Shown: positions 1 to 8,661, counted from the stretch's first letter. The stretch: 20,056 nucleotides of DNA from Didymodactylos carnosus (GCA_905250885.1 CAJNOQ010003512.1:1-20056); one strand, 5' to 3'. The notes: generated by a model not told the origin, from the letters alone. A program made the numbers and translations.

Positions 1-177
1 CTTTCCACCACGTTAAAATATTTCCACCTTTTGGATAAATGAATTTTGTTTTAATATATTCATTTATTTCATCATATGCACCTCACAGAAAAATGAATAT
101 GTCAGTTTGTTATATATTTTCTTATTTAATTTATAACTTCGAGACTAAAGTGAACTAATAACATTAGATTTCCTCGG

Positions 178-288
178 GTTTAGTCTAAAAAAATCTAACC
201 CGTACCCAACCCATACCCGACGCTTTCGTACCCGTACCCAGCCTTCGGGTCGGGTCGGGTCGGGTACGGGTCGGATTGCACATCTCTA
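178..288. mobile_element. GC-rich hAT-like transposon end (partial or decayed)
   Basis: A GC-rich, hairpin-forming stretch in otherwise AT-rich DNA. CCCGTACCC-type repeats on the left face GGGTCGGGTCGGGTACGGGT on the right. The right edge reads TTGCACATCTCTA, the reverse complement of TAGAGATGTGCAA. That resembles the short terminal inverted repeats of hAT transposons and is close to the TAGAGATG end of the intact element at 2012. No matching left terminus or 8-bp duplication of the right flank (gtacggag, 289-296) is visible upstream, so the left end is decayed, lost or beyond the window. The open reading frame described next starts 2 bp after this end. Confidence 0.5.
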
Positions 289-289
289 G

Positions 290-547
290 TACGGAGATAT
301 TCCCTATACTATTCGCCGTTCATCTCCATCTCGACCATCTGCTACCATTCACCTAAATTCTACTAGTAATCGAATATTATCACAACGACATGGACCTTCT
401 ACTTTAATATCAACAAATACTGATACAATCAAAACATTTTCTTCTTCTTCAACAAATACTGACCCGATCGATCCATCACAAATAAACCAATTTGAAAAAC
501 TACATTTAAAATTTAAATATACTTCTTTAAAATTAGAATTGGACTAA
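290..547 (+). pseudogene. Open-frame fragment upstream of the 554 ORF (broken retroelement-like ORF, part 1)
   Basis: Reading from TAC at 290, the frame stays open to a TAA at 545-547. It has no early start codon and is in the same frame as the ORFs at 554-988 and 992-1693. The translation is rich in Ser, Thr, Pro, Arg and Asn and ends in a charged stretch, FEKLHLKFKYTSLKLELD. It begins two bases after a transposon terminus, so it is probably the stump of a longer ORF cut by that insertion. No domain is recognised. Calling it coding rests on the unbroken frame shared with the next two segments. Confidence 0.45.
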
Positions 548-553
548 ATTGAA

Positions 554-988
554 ATGTCAACAATAGATATTGATAAAACAAAATCCAAATATGTAACTTC
601 ATGTCAACAAACACAATTATCTGGTACATCAAAGATAATATTTACAAATAATACAATTAGAAATGATATTTCTCCAGAAACTATATTTAAAACTGAATTA
701 CATAGAAGAAAACAATACGAAAATCATCTGGCCATACTAAATTTACATAAAGAACGTAATTCTTATCCTTCTGCACTATCATCTATGCCACAACCTACAA
801 TCGGAAACGATGATAACGATTTTATAAAGGAATGGAATGAACTATTAAATGATTCACGTCGTAATTTAATGAATAAAACAACAGAATATATGGAAAATAA
901 TTTAATCGAAATTAATGGTAAAATAGAATCGGTAAGACACTTAATTTCTTCGAATAAACGTTTAGAGATAGAATCAGGGGTAGATTAA
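554..988 (+). CDS. Hypothetical protein, 144 aa; possibly the middle of a decayed retroelement ORF
   Basis: This ORF of 144 codons begins ATGTCAACA and ends at TAA 986-988. A stop in the same frame lies three codons upstream (545-547), and the frame resumes after 988. The C-terminal two thirds is charged and helix-prone: YENHLAILNLHKE, then QPTIGNDDNDFIKEWNELL, then a heptad-like MENNLIEINGKIESVRHLI. The spacing of the Y-x2-H, PTIG, D-x2-F and W-x3-L elements recalls the region before the reverse transcriptase in some invertebrate Penelope-like/GIY-YIG retroelement proteins. That is recollection of a pattern, not an alignment. It is either a short independent ORF or part of one long ORF broken by single stops; I favour the second. 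Confidence 0.4.
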   Translation: MSTIDIDKTKSKYVTSCQQTQLSGTSKIIFTNNTIRNDISPETIFKTELHRRKQYENHLAILNLHKERNSYPSALSSMPQPTIGNDDNDFIKEWNELLNDSRRNLMNKTTEYMENNLIEINGKIESVRHLISSNKRLEIESGVD

Positions 989-991
989 CAA

Positions 992-1693
992 TTGAAAACA
1001 TTCATTAAAAAATCGTGGTGCAAATTAATTCATCATACAATTAAACCATCAACAAAAACGACAAATAATAATTTTGGATTCAGAAATGATAATATATTTC
1101 CCACGATTAATCTTTTCAATGATCAACAATCAGGTTCTACTTCTATTCGTACTCGATCTAAATCTCCACAACATCAACAACAAAAATCTCCTTTGTTTGA
1201 TAATAATAATAAAAATAAGAGGAAAAATAATAATAAAAATAAAAATAAAAAAGTTACATTTATTAATGATTCTACAAACAATTCTGCATCTATTAACCCT
1301 ACGACAATGGTAAATACAAACCCTGCTATTACAACAACAAATAATAATAATAATTCTTCTAATCAACAACAACAACGACGACGAACAAATACAACGACGA
1401 ATATCAATAATAAAAATTCGAATAATAACACTTCATTTAAGAATTATAACCGAAATAATCGTCCATCATATTCAGATGATAGTTATTATAAAAATAATTC
1501 AGATTATTATGCAACACCTTATTATTATAATAGATATAATCAGAATTACTCAAATAATCATTATCAACGGTATGCACAACGGCGAAACCAATATTATAAG
1601 AACGATAACAATTATTACTACAGTTGTTCTCATTCACCAGGTGACCTAGACATTTTTAGCAAAGAAGGACATAATCTACGTACACTGTTTTAA
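992..1693 (+). pseudogene. Asn/Lys/Gln/Tyr-rich low-complexity ORF (broken retroelement-like ORF, part 3)
   Basis: The frame continues directly from the preceding ORF after a single TAA and runs to TAA 1691-1693. Its only upstream start-like codon is TTG, so in a eukaryote it is unlikely to be an independent gene. Composition is extreme: poly-Asn/Lys around residues 70-85, Gln/Arg and Asn/Thr runs around 115-150, then a Tyr/Asn/Arg-rich tail. The last 20 residues (PGDLDIFSKEGHNLRTLF) are less biased. A basic, disordered tail would suit a nucleic-acid-binding ORF1-type protein, but no zinc knuckle or RT motif is present in or after it. AAT/AAC triplet expansion alone could also keep this frame open. 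Confidence 0.4.
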
Positions 1694-2003
1694 TGCATGG
1701 CTAGTTTGATCCAAAACATCGATTCAGGTCAGAGATATGAACTCTAAAAACGGATCGTATGACGCTTCTAGACTTAGAAATATCTTGAAAATCAGTCAAT
1801 TCTTGTTCTAATTACCATGAATAAAAGAGAATGAGATAGAGAGAGAAAGGTAGAGAAAGAGAAAATGAAAAATAATCATTTTATTTTATTTCTATTATCT
1901 GATTTGAGTATATTCTCATTTTTTGCTCCAAGATTTAACTGTTTTTGCAGTACGATTCTGAAATATAATATAAGTACCATCGGCCCTACCACTATGACCT
2001 AAA
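1694..2003. other. Non-coding spacer with a purine tract
   Basis: No convincing reading frame. A strand-asymmetric purine tract (GAGATAGAGAGAGAAAGG and flanks, about 1826-1868) is the only notable feature. Confidence 0.6.
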
Positions 2004-2011
2004 TATATACG

Positions 2012-2269
2012 TAGAGATGTTAGCCGCCGATTTTTCGCCACCACCGCCGAGAAATTTTGATTCGCCACCGCTGAAAATAAAACGTCGGCGGAAACTTATC
2101 CGCCGCCGCCGACCATATCTAGATATTTTTTTGCTTCACAGTACAATATTCGAAGGTTGGCCCATGTATTCCATGTAATCCAAAACATTTTCCGCCTCCG
2201 CCGAATTTTCTGCTTTCGGTGTGACTCATTCGCCGCCATCGCCGTAAAATTGATCGGCTAACACCTCTA
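2012..2269. mobile_element. Non-autonomous hAT-type MITE, 258 bp, perfect 8-bp TSD
   Basis: Terminal inverted repeats are TAGAGATGTTAGCCG on the left (2012-2026) and CGGCTAACACCTCTA on the right (2255-2269), with 14 of 15 positions matching. They are flanked by identical 8-bp target-site duplications, tatatacg at 2004-2011 and 2270-2277. An 8-bp TSD with short TIRs is the hallmark of the hAT superfamily. The interior is built of diverged CCGCCG/CGGCGG-type trinucleotide repeats in both orientations, making it GC-rich and hairpin-prone, and it has no transposase ORF. The perfect TSD suggests a fairly recent insertion. Confidence 0.92.
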
Positions 2270-2277
2270 TATATACG

Positions 2278-3137
2278 ATATTTGGCGATTCCTGTACTAA
2301 AAATTCTCGCATTATATTTTTCTGTGCAGTAACCTTGTCAGATATAATAACTGAACTACTCTCTCACTCTCTTTCTGCAATCTTTAACTATTTCCATTGT
2401 GCATTCAGTCTTCTATTTTTTTTTACAAGTGGGACTCATAACAAAACAGTAGGGCCTCATGAGCTCAAAGCGCGGTTAATCATAATGTCTAGAGCCTAGT
2501 TGAAAATAGCAAAGTGTTGCTGGTTAGAGAAATTTTCTCAAATATGGGACGTTGAAAATAATAGAGATGGGGCAGGGATACGGTAATTTTAATCGAATAG
2601 TGTGTAGTAGAAAAAAAAGTTATTACAGCTGTGTTCCAATGATACTATTGTAGCTAATAATGATCATGGTTATCCGTGCAGTTCGATATCGTGACTAATA
2701 TTAAAATTAACGAGATTTTCGGTATAATACTGAAATTCCTTATTCTTTTGTAATAAGCGCTATAATACGTATAATTTTGAAATGGGAAACGAAAGAATAG
2801 GATATTATAAGGGTGTTACTAAATGTCAAATTAAATAAAGTCAACTGAGTTATTTATTCAAGTGTTAAGAGTAAAAAAAGTTTTCGGATCAATTTCCAAG
2901 GTTTTTATTTAAGTTTTGAGCTAACATTTTTTGAGAGATTTGAGATACCAAAAATATATAAAAACCACTTATGATGTAGCTTTTCACCCAGAAAAAGTCC
3001 AATGGTGATATTTATAAAATATATGAATGGTTCTCCGGTGAATTTTTAGAGGTTTTCAAAAGAAAACCAATCTGGAAAATTATTCAAAAGCAAGATTCTG
3101 ATTGTTTCTTTTTGACAGCATATCGAAGAGCATATGT
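2278..3137. other. Non-coding AT-rich spacer
   Basis: Read on both strands; only short, low-complexity frames are present. No repeat or recognisable gene was found. Confidence 0.6.
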
Positions 3138-3145
3138 GATTTAGG

Positions 3146-3281
3146 CAAGGGGGAAATAGCGGACTCCTGGACTCCTATGGACTCCTGGACTTCAGGAGCC
3201 CATCGGAGTCCAGGAGTCCATAGGAGTCCAAAGGAGTCCTAGGAGTCCATAGGAGTCCAGGAGTCCGCTATTTCCCCCTTG
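3146..3281. mobile_element. Palindromic MITE, 136 bp, 41-bp perfect TIRs and perfect 8-bp TSD
   Basis: The first 41 bp (3146-3186, starting CAAGGGGGAAATAGCGGAC) and last 41 bp (3241-3281) are perfect inverted repeats. Identical 8-bp direct repeats, gatttagg, flank the element at 3138-3145 and 3282-3289. The 8-bp TSD and CA...TG ends fit the hAT superfamily. The interior is almost wholly degenerate copies of GGACTCCTA/GGACTCCTG and their complements, so the element can fold into one long hairpin. There is no coding capacity. Confidence 0.93.
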
Positions 3282-3289
3282 GATTTAGG

Positions 3290-3951
3290 TGATGCCGTTT
3301 TATCTCCTAAAATGTGTTCGCTTTTAAAACCTCATTTATATCGTTTGGTCAAAATAGACGCCGATCATTCAGAGTTTTAGCCATGCCACAGGACTAGTGT
3401 AGTTTATATCATTTATCCTCTGTTTTAGATTCTTTTGAATATGTTTTTAAATAACAAAAAAAACTTTCGTCTCGAATTATCTCTAAAATATAGGTCTACG
3501 AATATATTTTGATGTCCTGATACTTTTTCACCCAGGAAACATAAATTTTTAAGATCTATTATAAATTAGATTCTAGCAAATATATGTTTGTGTGTTTCTG
3601 GGTTTATGAGTACACTTGTACATTTTTGTCCGATGTTATGGTATATCTGATAAAAAGTTTATTAAATAAAAAAAAAATGGGCATTTCAGGTATCTTACCA
3701 CAGATGTACAGTGTCTGGCATCGCATCTTTAATGTCTGCGATAGAAATGAGATGTTTTGTATTGATTGATGGAGTGTCAACGATTTGCTCTACTTGAGAA
3801 TTGTCTTCTAGATAGTATTTGTGTTTATTTTGTTTTAAGCAATCCGGCGGGCGTTCCAACGCCGCCTGGCAGTAATACAGGGGTAAATGGCGATAATTAT
3901 AAGATTATGCTTTTTGTCTAGGTGAAATGCACAGTTTTCATTTTTATACTA
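3290..3951. other. Non-coding spacer
   Basis: A 61-codon plus-strand frame at 3584-3769 lacks homology, motif or codon character and is judged noise. A small GC-rich hairpin (GGCGGGCGTTCCAACGCCGCC, 3846-3866) is the only structured element. Confidence 0.55.
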
Positions 3952-4332
3952 TTACAGAAACGGAACGAAAATGGCGGTAATTAATATTGTACAAAGAGGG
4001 TGGCCAAAACGAAAATTGCACAGCAAAATTCGGTACATCCACTGAACGGTACCAATTGCGTAGTAGAATAATCGTAACGGGGGAACTTGCTCATTATACT
4101 CAGATTGTTGGTTAAACGTATCTAATTGATTTTGATCAATCAACGTCATAGCGTCTCCGACATTGAAATGATGAGACGAAAGCCTTCCTGTCTTAAAGTG
4201 ATGAAACCAAAATATCAGTTGAATTGATCGATCCTCTTCCTCTTCGCTCAGCTGGTCTTGATCAATGTATTGTTGTATGAACAGAAAGACTTGCGTGTAA
4301 AAATTACTTGAAAAGCTCTTTAATCTCCCATT
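3952..4332 (-). pseudogene. Decayed minus-strand gene segment, copy A (3' part)
   Basis: Read on the minus strand, a frame is open from about 4332 to 3952. It contains FIQQYIDQDQLSEEEEDRS, FWFHHFKTGRLSSHHFN and PPLRLFYYAIGTVQWMY. The PPLRLFY and IGTVQWMY words recur in copy B at 9388-9514, but there they lie in different frames. Over the shared 3977-4107 block, copy A lacks one base (GGTACATCC against GGATACATCC) and has five extra bases beside the GTACC. Each copy is therefore frameshifted, and downstream of WMY copy A reads a different frame from copy B. An acceptor-like TTTTTACACGCAAG precedes the QVFLF portion, so this may be an exon. The family is not recognised. Confidence 0.55.
3977..4107. 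repeat. Dispersed direct repeat, copy 1 (partner 9388-9514)
   Basis: About 130 bp starting GTAATTAATATT and ending AGATTG. It matches 9388-9514 in the same orientation with scattered substitutions, a 1-bp and a 5-bp indel. The indels cause the different reading frames of the two pseudogene copies. Confidence 0.85.
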
Positions 4333-4646
4333 TTAACAGAAACTTCATAGCAAATGTGTTCTAAACTTTTGTTCTCCATTGAAAATTTACTCACAGGTTC
4401 CTCGCCGCATGCCTTTAAACGGTTCTATGCAAATTCACACGACTGACGAGGGAAAAACCCCAAGTGTCCAATCGCTTTTTCCTTAAAACATACACGATTG
4501 TGGGTAATTTTTGATGCTGATCACGAATCTGATATCCGTTTCTGCCGATAGACCTTTCTGGGGTGCATCCCTGGAATTCGGGTGTCCAAAGATCCACTAT
4601 GTAACTGTTCACCATCCGACATATTCGGATCTGGTAGAAAACTATT

Positions 4647-4963
4647 TTATAGAACTTTTAATTGAACTAGTTTTTCATCCCATAGCTTCTTCTCCTTTTT
4701 CAACTCGTTTTGCTGTTTGTCTTCCTCCAAAGTATACTCGACATATTCAAACGAATCAAGTTGTGCATTGAAGTAATTGTGACGATAATATTCATCATCA
4801 AATGTAATCACCGGATAATAGCTGTTCCCTAGACTATCGTCATTAGCTAATACAAATATTTCAATATCTCAATACTCTTGTTTTCGGATTGTTGGATGTT
4901 TATTTCGTGTTGAAATATCTTTTGTAAGTCGTACTATATCCACACTAATAATGTAATTATCAT
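4647..4963 (-). pseudogene. Decayed minus-strand gene segment, copy A (5' part)
   Basis: A minus-strand frame runs from about 4963 to a TAA at 4647-4649 and is broken only by a TGA at 4869-4871. It has protein-like composition: SVDIVRLTKDISTRNKHP before the stop; DIEIFVLANDDSLGNSYYP, then FDDEYYRHNYFNAQLDSF, then a charged, helical tail with EEDKQQNELKKEKKLW. It lies upstream, in transcription sense, of the segment at 3952-4332 in the same orientation, so the two are likely exons of one former gene. The roughly 315 bp between them (4333-4646) has no clear exon. No family is recognised. Confidence 0.5.
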
Positions 4964-5220
4964 TTTAAACATCGTAAGTGGAAACAATAAATGAGCTTTT
5001 CTCATTATGGGTTACAATGTCTGATAATCAAAGTTGGAATTTATTTTCCGAAGATTCAATGGACCTACAGAGAAGTGCTCGAAATCCCTAGCGTTTTGAA
5101 TAAATAATTTCTCTCATTTAGTGATCAGACATTATAGGATTGGTCGGTGTTCTAACGAACCTTCTCTTAATAAATATAAAAAGCTGACGTAGAATGAATA
5201 TGATACATTGAATGCGTTAA

Positions 5221-5530
5221 TGTAGTTGTTTCTTTGAACTTTGTCTTTGAACATTGATAAATTCTCTTTCTCAAAAGAACTCTTTTTTGTGCATGTCTGG
5301 TTTTTTCTCGATCTGTATGCTCTAATCATCACTGATTGCGCATATACTTTATCACAAAAAGATTCCACTACACATTTTAAAAATGGTTCTCATATATTCA
5401 CTCAAATATTGAAATTAAAGCTTATTTTTCTGCGATAAGAGTATAAACTCTATGTTAATCCTTCCAAAATGATTATTTGTCAAACACAATTCAATTAATA
5501 ATATTTATTAGTTATATAGATATATTTAGC
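5221..5530. repeat. 310-bp identical direct repeat, left copy
   Basis: The block from TGTAGTTGTTTC to ATATTTAGC matches 10340-10649 base for base over 310 bp by eye, without indels, at a constant offset of 5,119. Its minus strand carries a 50-codon stretch (MESFCDKVYAQSVMIRAYRS...) that continues into unique sequence differently in each copy. The right edge sits inside a palindrome, TATTTAGC-TG-GCTAAATA (5523-5540), which the other copy lacks beyond TATTTAGC. The block starts with TG and is followed by TGG, as an LTR and primer-binding site would be. It does not end in CA, though, and there is no target-site duplication (gttaa left of this copy, gtggt right of the other). Confidence 0.9.
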
Positions 5531-5658
5531 TGGCTAAATAGATTAAATATTTTTTAATTTCAATATTTGACAATCTTGCGTAGACTGAACTTTCTTTCGC
5601 TTTTTAAATAAATACAACAGAACATGCAGTCCATTTCTTTCTTTACCAACATCAGAAA

Positions 5659-8600
5659 ATGTCACAGCATTTATCATATATCATCGTCGCAAAACTTTGG
5701 CTAATTTCTGCTATTAGTTGTAGTCACCTCTTTTACCCACTAAATTTGACAATAAAGCAAACAAATAAAAATGGTTTTGAACAGGATTTTGAATTTGAAG
5801 CTAATGACTTGTCGAAAAGTACCATTCAAGCATCATCGCGCAGTGACAGCCCAAGTTTAGGAACGGCAATTGTGAACACCCAGATATTGACAATATTTAA
5901 ATTTGAAGGAAATCAAGTTTATGTTTATAGTGCACTGTCAAATGAAAATGAAAATTTGAATTCACCACAAAAATGGATTTTCTATTTTGTTCCAATAATG
6001 TTACCAGAAAGTGAAGATTGGGTGACTGCTTTCAAAAGTGAAGTTCGTGTGACATTGATGCTAGGAAATGACGAAGTAGAAGAAATAGCTCGAAAAGCAA
6101 TTATCGAAAAATATGATCTGTCCGTTTCACAATATTCAAAGTTTTGGACGGTTGCCCCATTGATGATCGATTCTCTAATGTCATACATTGTTAAAGGAAG
6201 TAATTCACCGGTTGAAGGCGTCCATCCTCATACAGATAAAAATCCAAATAAATTATCAATCACCTTTCGATTTAAATGTTCAACAGAAGAAACGGCAAAG
6301 GAAATTGTCCAAAAAATTATTGATAGTGATTATGAAATCGAAATAGCATCCTATTTTGCCGGTTTCAAACAAGTTTCTACAAATTTCGTTTCAATTAACA
6401 GCGATCAACTGAAAAGTGTTATAAGCAAAACAATAGCTGACGGAGGAAACAAAAATGCTGAGTACGTTCACAAATCAGACATAAAGAATGTTCACACCAA
6501 AAAGAGAGAGGTCGAACGTGGACAGATGAGGGGTTGAACAAGGCAGAGCTAAACTCTTAATTTCAGGACAGATTTCAAGTTTTCAAATTTTCCAGTGAAG
6601 ACTACAGTAGCTTCACTCGTCTCGTTGGCAGAGTGTCGCAAGCTTAGCCTATCATAATTTGTAATAAGTTTTCGGTAAATAGTTGTCTGTTAAGAGGTTG
6701 AGGTTTTCTATTCTAACTGATCTGTGCCCCATCTGGAAAACATTTTAATCTCAACTCTGTTTATTAAACAAACAACAACTCGGTGCATGTTATGTGCAAT
6801 TGAACAATTTGTAAACATAAAAGGGGTTAAGGATGGTATGAATTTCTAACAACCAGATTAGGAGCTACTACTAGAAAAAACATTCCTGCCGGGCAGTGTG
6901 CTGTGCAGCACAGAACAGGTCCTGTTCCGTGTACAGCTCGTGTTGCCCATCCGGTGATTATTATGTTGGCCCAAGTACCTTGGTGTGTACAGTGTGGGAG
7001 GCAAAAATTATGTTTTTAGCGGCCGTTCTTTATGGATTATCTAGCATCGAAATCAGGGTTCGTCATTTGTCAGCAAATATGTGGCAAATGTGAAGAAAAT
7101 GATTTACATGGAAAATCTGAATACGAATCTTTCGTCACTAACAGCTGGATTAGAAGATCAATTCATCTCGCTTTTGCAACAGGGTAACAAAAAAGTTAAC
7201 TGTTCGGTTTAGAATTATTAGATTTTTCCCTTATTTTGAAAGTTCTTCGCGAGTTGCTTATAGCTCTCGTTCTATCTGCACATGGCTAAGGTGAGCGTGA
7301 AGAATGAGAGGGATGTACAGGACTGTCAATGCGTTTACTTCCAAATCTAGAAGGTTCATCTCAGTTTCGACGTCCATATTATAATCCACGTCTCTGCACC
7401 GCTGTAAACAACATGTGCGATTACTTTGCCTAGCGCAATCTACCTTCCAGAATAGGAATGCAATCGTCTGCTACTTATAATGGTTGTCATTATAATATAA
7501 ATTTGTTTAGGCATGGCCTATGCGGATGAAATTAAATTGGATATAAAATTTTATGATCAAGTTTGGTCATCAATGGATTTAAATCCAGATCGTTTGACAA
7601 ATGAAATAAATAAAATGTTCATTTACAATGAAACCGAAACAAAACGACACAATTATTCAGACAATTATTTCGATTATGATAAACAGTATGTACAATCGTC
7701 AGGAATTAGTGGAAGTGCAGGTTTGAATATTTTTGGTGTTACGCTTGGTGGATCTGGTTCAACGTCAAGTTCATCTGGAAATCAGCTTTCAACAACGACA
7801 CAGTCGATATTTTCTGCCACCGAAATTCAACACATAATATCCCAAGAACAAATCGATATTCAATGGTCAGGCGAAAAATTCATTCCAAAATCATTTAGTG
7901 TTTACAAAATGACTGACCTAACTGATCATTTGCAAACGGCAATTATTGCAAAACAATTGATTGCCGACAAAGCCAATGGTGCAATTATTCGAACTGTGAA
8001 TGCAATAAAACTTCCAGTTGTTTCGTTGAATTCTCGAACAATGACATTTACCGGCGAAATAAAACTGTATACAGGCAATGTTACATCGATACCAAAATTG
8101 TGGTTGTTATGCGATGGAACTTCGCTATCTCGCATTGAATATCAGAGACTATTTTCGGTTATTGGGACAACCTATGGCGCCGGCGACGGTTCGACGAAAT
8201 TCAATCTGCCCGATTTTCGTGGTAGATTTCCAATGGGCGTTGATGAATTAAAAATTCGTGTCAATGAGGCAACTCACTTAGGGCAGGCAGGTGGAAAAGC
8301 AATGCACCAGCTGTCAGTTGCCGAATTGCCTGCTCATAAACATGATAAAGGGACGTTGGCGATTTCTGCAAATGGTGCACATTCGCACACCTATCGGGAT
8401 CCCGGACACAATCATGGTGGTCAGACGGGTGATTCAGCTCCCCAGGATGGTGGAGGTCGCGGTACAGTCAGTGGAGGAGGTATACATGACCGTGGACGTC
8501 ACGTACACACAATCGCTATAGACAAGACGAGCATTTCAATTGATATGGCTGGCAGTCATATCCATGACATTATCGGAGAAATGAGCTCAGTTGGATTGGG

Positions 8601-8661
8601 ACAACAATTTCAACTAATCAGTCCTTTTCAAACGTGCAATTATATTATTTATACTGGATAA
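5659..8661 (+). CDS. Secreted phage tail-collar/HxH-tip protein, 3 exons, 687 aa
   Basis: Spliced gene: exons 5659-6461, 7074-7183 and 7511-8661, total 2,064 nt, in frame. Donors are CTGA|GTACGT and CAGG|GTAACA; acceptors are TTTGTCAG|CAAAT and TTTGTTTAG|GC. The ATG at 5659 has an in-frame stop at 5605 upstream. Residues 1-22 look like a signal peptide (YIIVAKLWLISAIS core), implying secretion. Residues about 23-267 are an unrecognised region. Exon 2 encodes a helical linker (MIYMENLNTNLSSLTAGL). Residues about 310-480 include a Ser/Gly-rich stretch. Residues about 486-547 match the phage tail collar family (PF07484): WLLCDGTSLSR, then FNLPDFRGRFPMG. After it come five HxH motifs (HKH, HSH, HNH, HVH, HIH), like the metal-binding tips of T4-type tail fibres. 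The C-terminus is FQTCNYIIYTG. The domain is of phage or bacterial origin, so transfer into an animal genome is likely; the role is unknown, and lectin-like binding is a guess. Confidence 0.8.
6462..7073 (+). other. Intron 1 of the tail-collar gene (612 bp)
   Basis: Begins GTACGT and ends TTTGTCAG. Splicing here joins an Asp codon across the junction and removes the run-on reading of exon 1, whose frame otherwise ends TKKREVERGQMRG at 6537. The intron contains a Cys-rich frame near 6896-6990 (CCAAQNRSCSVYSSCCPSG). That could be an overlooked alternative exon, but I treat it as intronic. Confidence 0.7.
7184..7510 (+). other. Intron 2 of the tail-collar gene (327 bp)
   Basis: Begins GTAACA and ends AAATTTGTTTAG. 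Joining exon 2 (...LLQQ) to exon 3 (MAYADEIKLD...) reconstitutes a Gly codon and keeps the frame. This makes the ATG at 7513 an internal methionine rather than a start. Confidence 0.72.

Noticed and set aside
241-275. Telomere-like GGGTCGGGTCGGG repeat
   Set aside because: Only a few irregular units, in inverted orientation to a matching C-rich arm and ending in a transposon terminus.
1074-1637. Other-frame ORFs within the Asn-rich region on both strands
   Set aside because: Shadows produced by the AAT/AAC triplet bias; composition is Ile/Asn homopolymer-like.
290-1693. Alternative genetic code or intron removal to explain the in-frame TAA codons
   Set aside because: The other gene models use TAA as an ordinary stop. 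The only plausible GT-AG pair near the second stop (980-1083) is 104 nt and breaks the frame.
3846-3866. Small GC-rich hairpin as a transcription terminator
   Set aside because: The context is eukaryotic, no U-run follows and no gene ends there.
4415-4615. 66-codon minus-strand ORF between the copy A pseudogene segments
   Set aside because: Composition is plausible, but there is no motif, no match to copy B and no good splice sites. It may be inserted non-coding sequence. The overlapping plus ORF 4511-4771 is equally unsupported.
5982-6188. Minus-strand ORF opposite exon 1
   Set aside because: Antisense shadow of the collar gene. The same applies to 7926-8135 minus, 8291-8521 plus and 8634-8831 plus.
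5659-6537. Exon 1 read through to the stop at 6537 as a 292-aa gene
   Set aside because: A strong GTACGT donor at 6462 and the exact phase match to 7074 explain the frame better. The run-on tail (KKREVERGQMRG) looks intronic.
7513-8661. Tail-collar ORF starting at ATG 7513 as a stand-alone gene
   Set aside because: A TTTGTTTAG acceptor lies directly before it. Splicing to 7183 and 6461 gives one continuous frame with a signal peptide, so 7513 is an internal methionine.
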